Shown here in pieces: positions 8,348 through 17,013 of a stretch of 64,000 nucleotides of DNA. Below the pieces are notes generated by a model. That model did not search any database, was not told the DNA's origin, and saw only the letters and a list, made by a program, of their open reading frames with translations. Both the position numbers and the translations under genes were made by a program. Source of the DNA: Halomontanus rarus (GTDB taxonomy: Archaea > Halobacteriota > Halobacteria > Halobacteriales > Natrialbaceae); contig NZ_CP071597.1 of the NCBI RefSeq assembly GCF_017357405.1, forward strand, positions 3,038,001 to 3,102,000. Direction: 5' to 3'. How positions within the stretch are numbered: the stretch's first letter is position 1; each line of letters starts with the position of its first letter.

Positions 8348-8676
8348 CGGCGCTCACCGCCGGTGTCGGCTGCGGGTTCGCCGGCGTCGGTCGTGCCCTC
8401 GCCCATGCCCGTCTCGATGCCCACGCCCCACGCTCGCGTCGCGAACACCCAAAATCCGCCCGCGGCCAGTCCCATCCAGCCGACGTGCCACCACAGCCAG
8501 ATCGGCAACCCGGCGACGACGGTGTCGTTCCCCCACAGGAACCACGGAATCGAAAGCGCCACGAGAACGACCGCCGCGCCGGTCCACCGGAGGACGCCAG
8601 TCCGACTCCCGTTCCGTCCGCTAACCCTGTTCCGTCTCTCGTCCCGATCGCGACTCCGGTCTCGGCCCTGATCCAT
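8344..8676 (-). CDS. DUF3311 small membrane protein, symporter partner
   Basis: 110 residues from MDQGRDRSRDRDER. An Arg-rich N-terminus is followed by two helices (WTGAAVVLVALSIPWFLW and LWWHVGWMGLAAGGFWVFA) with the WxLWG/IPxW features of DUF3311, then an acidic tail. DUF3311 proteins are commonly encoded beside SSF transporters and are thought to be accessory subunits. It overlaps the symporter start (ATGA), so the two are co-translated. An in-frame ATG five codons upstream is possible. Confidence 0.8.
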   Translation of the reverse strand: MDQGRDRSRDRDERRNRVSGRNGSRTGVLRWTGAAVVLVALSIPWFLWGNDTVVAGLPIWLWWHVGWMGLAAGGFWVFATRAWGVGIETGMGEGTTDAGEPAADTGGERR

Positions 8677-8848
8677 GCGGGCGGCTAGCAAACAGATGTG
8701 CGTAATCCTTTCTATTCCGGCACCGGACCGACCTCCTGAACGAGTCGCCCGAAACGACCGCTTTCGGTCGGATCCTCCAAGGTAAAAGAGCTATTTCACG
8801 TATAGAAAGGGGTATACGTGTCGGGAAACGAACTGGAAAGCAGTTGCT

Positions 8849-9784
8849 ATGGCTCGTCTGTTCCCGCTCCGCTCGGAGACCCCCGCCACGGAGGGCCAAC
8901 CTCGAGTCGTCGACCTCGAGGACGAAGACGCCGATGCGGTGTTCAGCGCGCTCTCGTCGACGACGGCCCGTCGGATCTACTCTCGATTGAACGACGAACC
9001 CGGCACGCCCAGCGACGTCGCCGAGTCGATCGACTCCTCCATTCAGAACGTCCGCTATCACCTCGAGAACCTCGAGGACGCCGGTCTGGTCGAGGTGGTC
9101 GACACCTGGTACTCCTCACGCGGGAACGAGATGAGCGTCTACGCGACGGCCGACGGGCCGTTGATCGTCACCAGCGACAAATCTCGTGCGGACAAGCTTC
9201 GCGACGCGCTCTCTCGATATCTCGGCGGCGTCGCGGTGCTGGCCGGGGCGAGTCTGTTCCTCCAGTACGGGCTCGATAACGTACTCTCCGCGGCCCAGTG
9301 GCGACCCTCGATCGGATTCGGCAGTAACGACGAGGCCGCTGGTGGGAACGGTAACGGCGCCGGCGCTGCTGGCAACGGGGACGGTGGCGCCAGCGGAAAC
9401 GGAGGGTACAACGAGTCGACGACTCGAGACGAGGGTGACGACGCCGGCGCCGACGGAGACGCCGCGGACGACGAGGCGTTCGACGCCGAGCGCACTGACG
9501 ATGGAGGCGACACCGACATCACCGTCGAACGAACCGAATCGGAATCACTCGAGGCCGAAGACGCCGCCGAACCGACCCCGGAAGCCGATGGTGGAACCAA
9601 CTTCAGCGGCGACGATCCGACGCCGACGGGAACGGAGACGGAACCGGTGACGACCGCGGCCGACCACGCCGCCGACGCCGGCGACACGTTCCTCGCGACG
9701 CTGCCGCCGGGACTGCTCTTTTTCCTCGGCGGACTTCTCGTCCTCACAGTCGTCACCGTCTGGTGGTACCGAAGCTCCTACTGA
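8849..9784 (+). CDS. Membrane-anchored winged-helix (ArsR-like) regulator
   Basis: 311 residues. Residues about 28-95 form a winged helix (ALSSTTARRIYSRLNDEPGT, then SIDSSIQNVRYHLENLEDAG). A hydrophobic segment follows near 125-145, then a long Gly/Asn and Asp/Glu low-complexity linker (about 165-275) and a C-terminal membrane helix (LPPGLLFFLGGLLVLTVVTV). This layout suggests a DNA-binding domain tethered to the membrane and possibly released or regulated there. It is divergent from the symporter operon, which it could control. The linker length is likely variable because it is built on repetitive DNA. Confidence 0.75.
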   Translation: MARLFPLRSETPATEGQPRVVDLEDEDADAVFSALSSTTARRIYSRLNDEPGTPSDVAESIDSSIQNVRYHLENLEDAGLVEVVDTWYSSRGNEMSVYATADGPLIVTSDKSRADKLRDALSRYLGGVAVLAGASLFLQYGLDNVLSAAQWRPSIGFGSNDEAAGGNGNGAGAAGNGDGGASGNGGYNESTTRDEGDDAGADGDAADDEAFDAERTDDGGDTDITVERTESESLEAEDAAEPTPEADGGTNFSGDDPTPTGTETEPVTTAADHAADAGDTFLATLPPGLLFFLGGLLVLTVVTVWWYRSSY

Positions 9785-9914
9785 CTCGGAGTCGGCGCTC
9801 GCGAAGTCTCCCGCGCGGGTCAACAGGTATTTGCCGTTCACGAACATATTTTACGCTAACCGGATGCTGGACGCGTCTCACGCGGCAGCGAGCCCCGACC
9901 GGGGCTGATCTCCC

Positions 9915-11336
9915 ATGGAAGACACATCGAAATATCTCATTCACGCGGACGTCACGGCCGACGGGGTGGTCGAGCGGAGTGACGTCGTCGGCGCGATCTT
10001 CGGTCAGACCGAAGGACTGCTCGGCGACGAGCTCGACCTTCGCGATCTGCGCCACTCGCAGAAAGTCGGTCGGATCGACGTCGAAATCTCGAGTACGAAC
10101 GGGCAATCACACGGCAACGTGACGATCGCGACCAGCCTCGACAAGGTCGAAACCGCGACGCTCGCGGCCTCCCTCGAGACGATCACGCGCGTCGGCCCCT
10201 GCCGGGCGGAGCTCTCGGTCAGCGAGATCGAAGACGTCCGCGCGGCAAAGCGCAAGCAGGTCGTCGACCGGGCGAAGGAACTCCTGCGGACCGGCTTCGA
10301 CGACACGGTCATGTCCTCCGAGGAGATCCTCGCCGAGGTCCGCCAGCACGTCCGCGTCGAGGATATCACGGAGTACGAGGGGTTGCCCGCCGGTCCCAGA
10401 GTCACCGACAGTGACGCGATCATCGTCGTCGAGGGTCGCGCGGACGTTCTCACCCTCCTGAAGTACGGGATCAAGAACGCCATCGCCGTGGAAGGGACGA
10501 ACATCCCCGAGGCCGTCGCCGAGTTGACGACCCGCCGGACGGTGACCACGTTCCTCGACGGGGACCGCGGCGGCGACCTCATTCTCGAGGAACTGGCTCA
10601 GGTCGGCGACGTCGATTACGTAGCCTTCGCCCCCGCGGACTCGTCCGTCGAGGATCTCGATCACCACCAGCTCTTCACGGCGTTGCGTAACAAGACGCCC
10701 TACGACGCCGTCTCCGGGGTGAACGTGCCACGTGAAGCGATCGCGGCGACCGACGGGAGTGCGACGCCGGCACCGCCACCGACGTCGTCTTCGTCTGCAT
10801 CGTCGTCCGTTCCGTCCGCCAGTTCGACGCCGTCGAGCTCGGAATCAGATGTGCGGTCGCAGCCGCAGTCACGATCACAACCGGAATCTCGAGCACAGCC
10901 GTCCGATGCGGCTGACACGACACTCGAGGTCGAGACCGATCTCGGTCCCGAATCCGAATCTAGACCCGGGACCGAGGCCGATGCCGAACCCGAACGTACT
11001 GCCAACGCGAACACCGGGCCGAGTACCGTCTACGAGCACGCGTCGGCGGTCGTCGACGAGCGAACCGAACGCGTTCGCTTCCTCGACGAGGAAAACGACA
11101 TCGTCGAGGAGACGGCTGCCGGGGACGTCTCCTCGGCCCTCGAGGCGTTCGCGGACGAAGAGGTGCCGACGACGATCGTTCTCGACGACATTCTCAGTCA
11201 GCAGGTGCTCGACCTGGCGGCCGATCGCGGGGTCGACCGGATCGTCGCGCGGTCGCTGGGTCAGTTCACCAAGCGTCCGACCGGCGTTCGGATCCACGCG
11301 AGCGACGATATCGCGGACGAGCCGCCGGCAGAGTAA
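9915..11336 (+). CDS. dnaG: Archaeal DnaG-type primase/exosome-associated protein
   Basis: 473 residues beginning MEDTSKYLIHADVTADGVVE. A Toprim domain occupies about 170-260: DAIIVVEGRADVLTLLKYG carries the catalytic Glu and FLDGDRGGDLI the Asp motif. Upstream is the archaeal DnaG N-terminal domain. The segment at about 275-370 is a Ser/Pro/Gln-rich low-complexity linker before a conserved C-terminal domain (FLDEENDIVEE). Archaeal DnaG makes RNA primers and is also a subunit of the RNA exosome. The gene stands alone with its own upstream gap. Confidence 0.95.
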   Translation: MEDTSKYLIHADVTADGVVERSDVVGAIFGQTEGLLGDELDLRDLRHSQKVGRIDVEISSTNGQSHGNVTIATSLDKVETATLAASLETITRVGPCRAELSVSEIEDVRAAKRKQVVDRAKELLRTGFDDTVMSSEEILAEVRQHVRVEDITEYEGLPAGPRVTDSDAIIVVEGRADVLTLLKYGIKNAIAVEGTNIPEAVAELTTRRTVTTFLDGDRGGDLILEELAQVGDVDYVAFAPADSSVEDLDHHQLFTALRNKTPYDAVSGVNVPREAIAATDGSATPAPPPTSSSSASSSVPSASSTPSSSESDVRSQPQSRSQPESRAQPSDAADTTLEVETDLGPESESRPGTEADAEPERTANANTGPSTVYEHASAVVDERTERVRFLDEENDIVEETAAGDVSSALEAFADEEVPTTIVLDDILSQQVLDLAADRGVDRIVARSLGQFTKRPTGVRIHASDDIADEPPAE

Positions 11337-11443
11337 CGTACTGTAAATCAGTTCCAGTGCGACCGCGACCGACCTGCGGTTCTCCGGGAAATCGGTACAG
11401 CAAACCGCCTGCGTCTCCGCCCCGCGTCACGTTCGGAGGACCG

Positions 11444-12775
11444 CTACAGAACAGCAACCGCGAGAACGAGGAGTGCGCCGGTAATCGCACCCGAGAGCGT
11501 GGCCAGAAAGTTCACGCCCTGATTGCCGACGGCGGTGCCCTCGATCGTCGCCCCGAGTAGACTGTCGACGGTCATGCCGACGAAGCCGGCAGTGACGACG
11601 ATAGCCGCGCCGACGAGCCCCACGTCCGGGAACACCGCGTAAGTAAGTCCCGCGACGACGCTCGCACCGAGCAGACCGGCGACCTCTCCCTGCCAGGTGA
11701 CGCCGCCGTCGGTTCCGGGTTCGACGGGCTCGAGCGTCGTGATCAGTCTGGGTGTATCGAAGACGCCGCCGACCTCGCTCGAGAGGGTGTCGCTCATGGC
11801 GGTCGCGAGCGAGCCGGCGAACGCGAACAGGAACAGTTCGGGATTCGCTTCGCCCAGGAGCGGGAGGTCGGCGGCACTCGCGGCGTAGCCGAGGACGGCC
11901 ACGAGGGCGACGGCCGCGTTGCCGAGGACGTTCGAACTACCCCGAGCGCCGTCGTTCTCCTGGGCGACGCCGCGGTCGACCTTCTCGTCGTAGCGGAACT
12001 TCGTCGAGAGGCTGCCGATGGCGAAAAAGGACATGAGGACGGCGAACCAGCTGTAGCCGCCGAGGACGATCGTCAGGAGTCCCAGCAGGATGCCGGTGAG
12101 CATGCCGGCGACGGAGGCTGCGCCGAGAGCGTAGGAGAGGTAGCCGACGGCGACGGTGACGACGGTGGCGACGGCGATCTCCGTCGCGCCGAGTCCGGGG
12201 ACGAGTTCGGCGAGCAACCAGCAGAGAAACCCGACTGCGAGCATTACGACCGGGTCGTCGTAGAGGATGAGGATGTCCCGAAGCAGTGCGGCGAGGAGGG
12301 CACCGGCGACGGCGAGAAAGACGATTTTCGGGAACGTGTCGGTTACGGGGTCGCCGGTCAGCGTCCGCGAGATCGCGTGCCCGGCGACCCCCGCGGTAGT
12401 GGCACCGACGCAGAACGCGGCGGCGTGGCTGGCGGGGTTGTCCGTCCACTCCCGTGTGACCGCTGCGGCGAGGTTCCCGTACCCGACGAGGACGACCGTC
12501 CCGACGAACACCGCAGTCGACATCGACGACATAACCGAGACCAGTCCGAGCGCGGTTGCGGCGAGGACGAACGTGATGAGTCCGTAGAGACGTCCGTCCT
12601 CGTAGTCGTCGGGGTAGGCGAAGAGATCGAACAGCGGCCCATCGGTGACGGCAAAGGCTGCCAGAAGGACGGCTGCTGCGACCGGGACTGCGGTCACCGG
12701 ATCGAACAGCGGGACAACGAGTGAGAGCGTCGAGAGTATCGCAAAGGCCCCCGCTCGCCGGACGGTCGATGTCAC
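11444..12775 (-). CDS. DUF92 (TMEM19/VTE6-like) polytopic membrane protein
   Basis: 443 residues with about 12 hydrophobic segments. The C-terminal half has the DUF92 signature: an acidic AMSDTLSSEVGGVFDTPRLIT stretch, then VTWQGEVAGLLGASVVAG and FVGMTVDSLLGATIEG. The family includes plant VTE6 (phytyl-phosphate kinase) and is distantly related to CDP-alcohol/dolichol kinases. An isoprenoid-phosphate kinase role is therefore plausible but unproven. It is divergent from a cis-prenyltransferase homologue about 220 bp away, a context consistent with polyprenol metabolism. Confidence 0.8.
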   Translation of the reverse strand: MTSTVRRAGAFAILSTLSLVVPLFDPVTAVPVAAAVLLAAFAVTDGPLFDLFAYPDDYEDGRLYGLITFVLAATALGLVSVMSSMSTAVFVGTVVLVGYGNLAAAVTREWTDNPASHAAAFCVGATTAGVAGHAISRTLTGDPVTDTFPKIVFLAVAGALLAALLRDILILYDDPVVMLAVGFLCWLLAELVPGLGATEIAVATVVTVAVGYLSYALGAASVAGMLTGILLGLLTIVLGGYSWFAVLMSFFAIGSLSTKFRYDEKVDRGVAQENDGARGSSNVLGNAAVALVAVLGYAASAADLPLLGEANPELFLFAFAGSLATAMSDTLSSEVGGVFDTPRLITTLEPVEPGTDGGVTWQGEVAGLLGASVVAGLTYAVFPDVGLVGAAIVVTAGFVGMTVDSLLGATIEGTAVGNQGVNFLATLSGAITGALLVLAVAVL

Positions 12776-12992
12776 GATACCGGTTCCTTTCTGTGGGGGT
12801 CACTTAACTTCCCCTTTTCCCTACGGTGTTCGTCGATGGACCAATCAGGCGCGTCGCGTCGTGTCCGGGACGATCTACCGTCGTCGTCGCCCCGTCGAAG
12901 GGAACGGAGTCCCCTCGCGACGCGCTCGTCGTCACCCACAACTCGAGTCGGAACCCGAAACCGTTAGGCCGCCGGACGGAAAATCCGAACCC

Positions 12993-13598
12993 GTGGGACT
13001 GTACGAACGGTATCTCGCCCTCCGTCTTCGCCGTCACGAGGGGACGCCGCCGGACCACGTCGCACTCGTGATCACCGAACGCGACCTGCTCGAGCAGGGC
13101 GCCTACGAGACGCTCACCGAGTTCTTCGACTGGGCATTCGAGTACGCGACCCGGGTGACGGTGTACGTGAGCGTCCTCGACGCGGCGGCGGTGCCGACGT
13201 TGCGCCGGGAACTCGAAGAGATCGACGCCCCCCGCGAAGTCGCGGTTCGCGGACCGGACGACCGAACGCGTGCGGACGCGCCGATCCAGATCGGGATCGG
13301 ACTCGGCGGGAAACACGAGTTTACCAGCGCGGTGCGGACGCTCGTCGACGACGTCGCCAGCGGCGACCTCGAACCCGACGAGATCGACGACGAACACGTC
13401 GAGCGCCACCTCGTTTTCCCGTCAGAACCCGATCTGGTGATCAAGACCGGTGCCGAGCGCCTCTCGGACTTCATGATCTGGCAGTCGGTCTACTCCGAAC
13501 TCTACTTCACTGACGTCAACTGGCGCGACTTCCGGAAGCGGGACTTCCTGCGAGCGGTCCGCGAGTTTTACAACCGATCCCGGCGGTTCGGTCGCTAG
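12993..13598 (+). CDS. Degenerate cis-prenyltransferase (UppS-like) subunit with RxG tail
   Basis: 201 residues from a GTG start (VGLYERYLALRL). It aligns by eye with UppS: HVALVITERDLLEQG sits where the catalytic DGNxRxA motif should be, so that Asp/Asn pair is lost. IGIGLGGKHEFTSAVRTL matches the family's YGGRxEL strand-helix, and DLVIKTGAERLSDFMIWQS matches the RTGGxxRxSNFL element. The C-terminus ends RRFGR; R198-F199-G200 is the RxG motif that, in cis-prenyltransferases, reaches the partner's active site. The full-length UppS encoded nearby (14039-15037) has DGN but no such tail. I infer a non-catalytic partner analogous to NgBR/Nus1. Confidence 0.75.
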   Translation: MGLYERYLALRLRRHEGTPPDHVALVITERDLLEQGAYETLTEFFDWAFEYATRVTVYVSVLDAAAVPTLRRELEEIDAPREVAVRGPDDRTRADAPIQIGIGLGGKHEFTSAVRTLVDDVASGDLEPDEIDDEHVERHLVFPSEPDLVIKTGAERLSDFMIWQSVYSELYFTDVNWRDFRKRDFLRAVREFYNRSRRFGR

Positions 13599-13960
13599 GA
13601 CCGACCGGGTGAGGCGACCGTGTCGAGGGCCCCGTCGAGTTGGAGGCTCGGCGACTCGACGCGAACCCGTTTTCGGTCTCGATCGTACGTCACCAGTCCG
13701 TGTGCCTCGAGTTGCGGCAGGGTACTGTGAACCAGCGCGATTCGGATCCGTCGGACCGTTTCGTCGGGCCGATTGGCCAGTTTTCGTTCGGCGACGGCTT
13801 CGGCGATGTGATCGAGTGACAGCGTCCGTTCGCTCTCGATCAGGACGCGGATCGTCGCACGAGTGCACTCGTTCGCCAGCAGGCGGTACGTTTCGTCGGC
13901 CGAGATTCCTGTTAGTCGGACGAACTGTTCGACGTCGATCGTCTCGTTCCTGTTGGCCAT
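13595..13960 (-). CDS. DUF7344-like winged-helix protein
   Basis: 121 residues from MANRNETIDVEQF. Helices at about 18-60 (EQFVRLTGISADETYRLLAN and ATIRVLIESERTLSLDHIAE) plus a wing near 90-105 (HGLVTYDRDRKRVRVES) give the haloarchaeal single-domain winged helix. It resembles the gene at 30356-30700. It ends four bases inside the convergent RxG-subunit gene. Probable small DNA-binding regulator; target unknown. Confidence 0.65.
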   Translation of the reverse strand: MANRNETIDVEQFVRLTGISADETYRLLANECTRATIRVLIESERTLSLDHIAEAVAERKLANRPDETVRRIRIALVHSTLPQLEAHGLVTYDRDRKRVRVESPSLQLDGALDTVASPGRS

Positions 13961-14038
13961 TACCAACGGAAACGGCGTCTGGTGAAATAAAACCTGTGTT
14001 TCGGCATGCCACTATGTGTCACACGCTCTCTCGCTCTC

Positions 14039-15037
14039 TCAGTCGGCGATTCGACTGTTGTTATTGCCCGTTCCGTTCGAGTCCTCGACGGGAGTTTCGG
14101 TCTCGTCTCCAGTCTCGAGTGTGCCGAGGTCGTCTTCGGTCGGGCGCTCGCCGGTCGGCAGCGAGTCGCGAAAGCGGGCGACGATCGACCGAGCGTCGGC
14201 GAGCTCGGGTTCGCTCATCGCGCCGAGTAAGGCCAGTGCCCGCCGCGCTCGCGTGCGTCGCCAGGATGCCTCGCGGTGCTCGTAGGTGCGGATTCCTCGA
14301 AGGAAGTCGACTCTCGAGAACTCGGGCCAGTAGGGCGTACAGAAGAAGACGGCGGCTTCGTTGCCGTTGGCGTGCCACGGCAGGAAGTTCGACGTGCGCT
14401 CGTCACCGCCCGTGCGGATGATGAGGTCGACGTCGCGGACGGGTTCGCCGTAGAGTCGCCGTTCGACGGTCTCGACGTCGACGTCCGCCGGCTCGAGCTC
14501 GCCCGCCTCGACGTCGCGGGCGATACTGCGGGTCGCTTCCAGGAGCTCCGAGCGCCCGCCGTAGGCGAGCGCGATGTTGAGCACGAAATTGTCGTATTCT
14601 CGGGTCCGTTCCTGTGCGTAGTCGATCGCATCCTGCACTCGCGGCGGCAGACGGTCGATATCGCCGATGGCGCGAATGCAGACGCCGTTCTCGTGAACTC
14701 GGTCGGCGTCGGCGAACTCGTGAAGTTTGTCACAGAGCAAGTCGAACAGCGCCTCGTTTTGCTCGGGTGGCCGATCGAAGTTCTCGGTCGAGAAGGTGTA
14801 TAGCGTCAGTTCCTCGACGCCGACGTCCTGACACCACTCGAGGACGCGCTCGGTCGTCTCGGCACCTTCGCGGTGGCCGTCGGAGGCCTCTTTTCCCGAC
14901 TGGCGCGCGTAGCGGCGGTTGCCGTCCTGAATGACTGCCACGTGCGTCGGTGCACCGTCGATCTCTCGAGCCAGCAGTTGCTCGTAGGCCGAGTAAACAC
15001 GTCGATGGAACCAGCCGCTCATCACTCGTGTCGACAC
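14039..15037 (-). CDS. uppS: Cis-prenyltransferase (undecaprenyl diphosphate synthase family), catalytic subunit
   Basis: 332 residues. The catalytic loop HVAVIQDGNRRYAR holds D38-G39-N40; later motifs are LTLYTFSTENF, LNIALAYGGRSELLEA and DLIIRTGGDERTSNFLPW. The enzyme condenses isopentenyl diphosphate in cis onto an allylic primer, giving the long polyprenyl/dolichyl phosphate carrier used for N-glycosylation and S-layer decoration. The C-terminus continues into an Arg-rich helix and an acidic, Asn-rich tail (GTGNNNSRIAD) without the usual RxG motif. That motif is found instead in the homologue at 12993-13598. A downstream ATG (residue 6) is an alternative start. Confidence 0.9.
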   Translation of the reverse strand: MSTRVMSGWFHRRVYSAYEQLLAREIDGAPTHVAVIQDGNRRYARQSGKEASDGHREGAETTERVLEWCQDVGVEELTLYTFSTENFDRPPEQNEALFDLLCDKLHEFADADRVHENGVCIRAIGDIDRLPPRVQDAIDYAQERTREYDNFVLNIALAYGGRSELLEATRSIARDVEAGELEPADVDVETVERRLYGEPVRDVDLIIRTGGDERTSNFLPWHANGNEAAVFFCTPYWPEFSRVDFLRGIRTYEHREASWRRTRARRALALLGAMSEPELADARSIVARFRDSLPTGERPTEDDLGTLETGDETETPVEDSNGTGNNNSRIAD

Positions 15038-15193
15038 GACCGACGACCATGTGTCTTGTGTGTTCGTTCACGTGATTTTTCGGCACAATCAATTTCGATA
15101 GTATGTGTCTGTGTAACAATCACGCGCATTTTCGTCGCACTCGCCGTCCGCGAACCGTGACGGCTATGGGTTCGGAAACCCTCGCCGCGAGCA

Positions 15194-15607
15194 ATGGCAG
15201 ACGTCATCGACGACGACCTCTATCAACGAACGAAGGCACTGCTCGAGCCGGGCGAGATCGAACTCAACGGCGCGATCGTCCGCACCGAGTACGGATCACA
15301 GGAGGACGTGCAAATGATGCAGGCGACGATCGACGTCGGTGACGTCATCGCCGAACACGCGGGTCACGACCCCCGCGACTGCTACGTCTACTCCGGTAAC
15401 GACGACCCCGACTTCTCGTCGAACCAGCACCAGGGACGGACCCTCGAGGACGAGTCGTTCGTCTGGGAGTGCCAGCAGTTGCTTCGGGAGGGGACGTTCG
15501 ACATCGTCATCTACTACGAGGCGAGCGCGGACCATGAGGCCATTCTCGAGGATATCCGCGCGCTCGGTCACGACGTAACCGGCGTCGTCTCCGCCGAGTT
15601 CGAGTGA
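15194..15607 (+). CDS. DUF5778 family protein
   Basis: 137 residues, MADVIDDDLYQRTKALLEPG. A compact alpha/beta protein of the haloarchaeal DUF5778 family, with conserved stretches RDCYVYSGNDDPDFSSNQHQ and ESFVWECQQLLREGTFDIVI. No catalytic signature is recognised. It stands alone between the divergent uppS and the haem block. Function unknown. Confidence 0.75.
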   Translation: MADVIDDDLYQRTKALLEPGEIELNGAIVRTEYGSQEDVQMMQATIDVGDVIAEHAGHDPRDCYVYSGNDDPDFSSNQHQGRTLEDESFVWECQQLLREGTFDIVIYYEASADHEAILEDIRALGHDVTGVVSAEFE

Positions 15608-15749
15608 GTGGTCGGCCGGTGTCGTAATCGTAGTCGTAGTCGGGATGTAGATGTGGACGTGGACGTGGTCGGCGTCCCGAACCTGCGAGTACCGCTGTGG
15701 ACGGCCCCATGCCGATTCCCTTATGCCCTGCCGGTTCCGAGCATCGCTC

Positions 15750-16820
15750 ATGCACGCCGACGTCGACCTCTCGGAACGCGATCGGGCCGTCGTCAACGCC
15801 TTTCAGGGCGGGTTTCCCGTCACCGAATCGCCGTTCGAACCCGCAGCAGCGGCCATGCGAGAACACGGAGTCGACGTGACCGCCGCCGACCTCCTCGAGA
15901 CCGTCCGCGATCTGGACGACCGTGGCGTCCTCTCTCGATTCGGTGCACTCGTCAACGCTCAGGAGATCGGCGGAGCGGCGACGCTCGTCGCGATGCACGC
16001 CCCCGAGGACCGATTCGACGAGGTCGTCGAGCGCGTCAACGCCCACCGCGAAGTGGCACACAACTACGAGCGCGAGCACCCCCACCTGAACGTCTGGTTC
16101 GTCGTGAGCGTCGCCGACCGCGAGCGCGTGGACGAGGTTCTCTCGACGATCGAGGTCGAAACCGGTCAGGAGACGTACAACCTGCCGAAACTGCAGGAGT
16201 TTCGCGTCGAGGCAAAGTTCTCCGTCGACGGCCCGCTCGCGGACGGCCTCGACCTCACGCACGTCGGCCCCGACGTGACGCCGACCGACGAGTCGACGCT
16301 GACGCCCGCCGAGCGCGACCTCATCCTCGAGATTCAGGACGGATTTCCGCTCACCGCGACTCCCTACGCCGACATCGCCGAGGCGATCGAACAGGATCTC
16401 GAGTGGGTCCTCGAGACGGTCGCGCGCTTCGATCTCGAGGGGAAGATCCGTCGGATCGGCGTCATCCCGAACCACTACGCGCTGGGCTACACGGAAAACG
16501 GGATGACGGTCTGGAACGTTCCGGACGAGCTGGTGAGCGAGGTCGGACCGGACGTCGCCTCGCTGCCGTTCGTCACCCACTGTTACGAGCGCCCGCGCCA
16601 CGAGGGCGTCTGGCCCTACAACGTCTTCGCGATGACCCACGGCCGCAGCGAGGAAGAGAGCGACCGCCGCGTCGAGCAGGTCCGCGAGACGATGAGCGAG
16701 TACTGGGACGTTGGGAGCGAGGACTGGGACACCCTGTTCTCGACCCAGATCCTGAAAAAGACCGGTATCAGGATCGACGAGCGCGCCGACGCGAACACCG
16801 AGGATCGAGACTCGAGGTGA
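15750..16820 (+). CDS. Siroheme decarboxylase, AhbA-AhbB (NirDL-type) fusion
   Basis: 356 residues from MHADVDLSERDRAV. The protein is an internal duplication of the AsnC/Lrp-like AhbA/B unit: copy 1 at about 5-175 (LSERDRAVVNAFQGGFPVTE) and copy 2 at about 185-350 (LTPAERDLILEIQDGFPLTA, then RRIGVIPNHYALGYTENGMT). Each has a winged helix followed by a ferredoxin-like half. AhbA/B removes acetate side chains from siroheme to give didecarboxysiroheme on the alternative haem pathway. It is often mis-annotated as an Lrp/AsnC regulator. The next genes, precorrin-2 dehydrogenase and HemA, supply siroheme, so the block is a pathway cluster. Confidence 0.85.
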   Translation: MHADVDLSERDRAVVNAFQGGFPVTESPFEPAAAAMREHGVDVTAADLLETVRDLDDRGVLSRFGALVNAQEIGGAATLVAMHAPEDRFDEVVERVNAHREVAHNYEREHPHLNVWFVVSVADRERVDEVLSTIEVETGQETYNLPKLQEFRVEAKFSVDGPLADGLDLTHVGPDVTPTDESTLTPAERDLILEIQDGFPLTATPYADIAEAIEQDLEWVLETVARFDLEGKIRRIGVIPNHYALGYTENGMTVWNVPDELVSEVGPDVASLPFVTHCYERPRHEGVWPYNVFAMTHGRSEEESDRRVEQVRETMSEYWDVGSEDWDTLFSTQILKKTGIRIDERADANTEDRDSR

Positions 16821-16835
16821 GCGGCCTCGACTGGC

Positions 16836-16872
16836 GTTCGAATCCGAATCCGAATCCGGGTCCGAGTCTGAG
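16836..16872. repeat. Degenerate (GAATCC)n-type hexamer repeat
   Basis: TTCGAATCCGAATCCGAATCC followed by diverged GGGTCC/GAGTCT units, between the siroheme decarboxylase and precorrin-2 dehydrogenase genes. Confidence 0.55.
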
Positions 16873-17013
16873 CCACCGTTCCGAACGGAGGGCCCCGAAC
16901 ACGTTCACGACGATATCGACGAACCTATGCCCACATACTGACTGTATGCGACAACTCGGTTCACACCTGCTGCGATCACGAACACCACCCCGACAACGAC
17001 CACGAACACGATC

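Noticed and set aside
5532..8357. 941-aa minus-strand frame across the VapC-symporter region
   Set aside because: It is an antisense or shifted shadow of four recognisable genes and has no protein-like motifs; Arg/Pro runs are typical of high-GC shadows.
15750..16820. AsnC/Lrp transcription regulator
   Set aside because: The duplicated AhbA/B plan and the haem-gene neighbours fit siroheme decarboxylase better.
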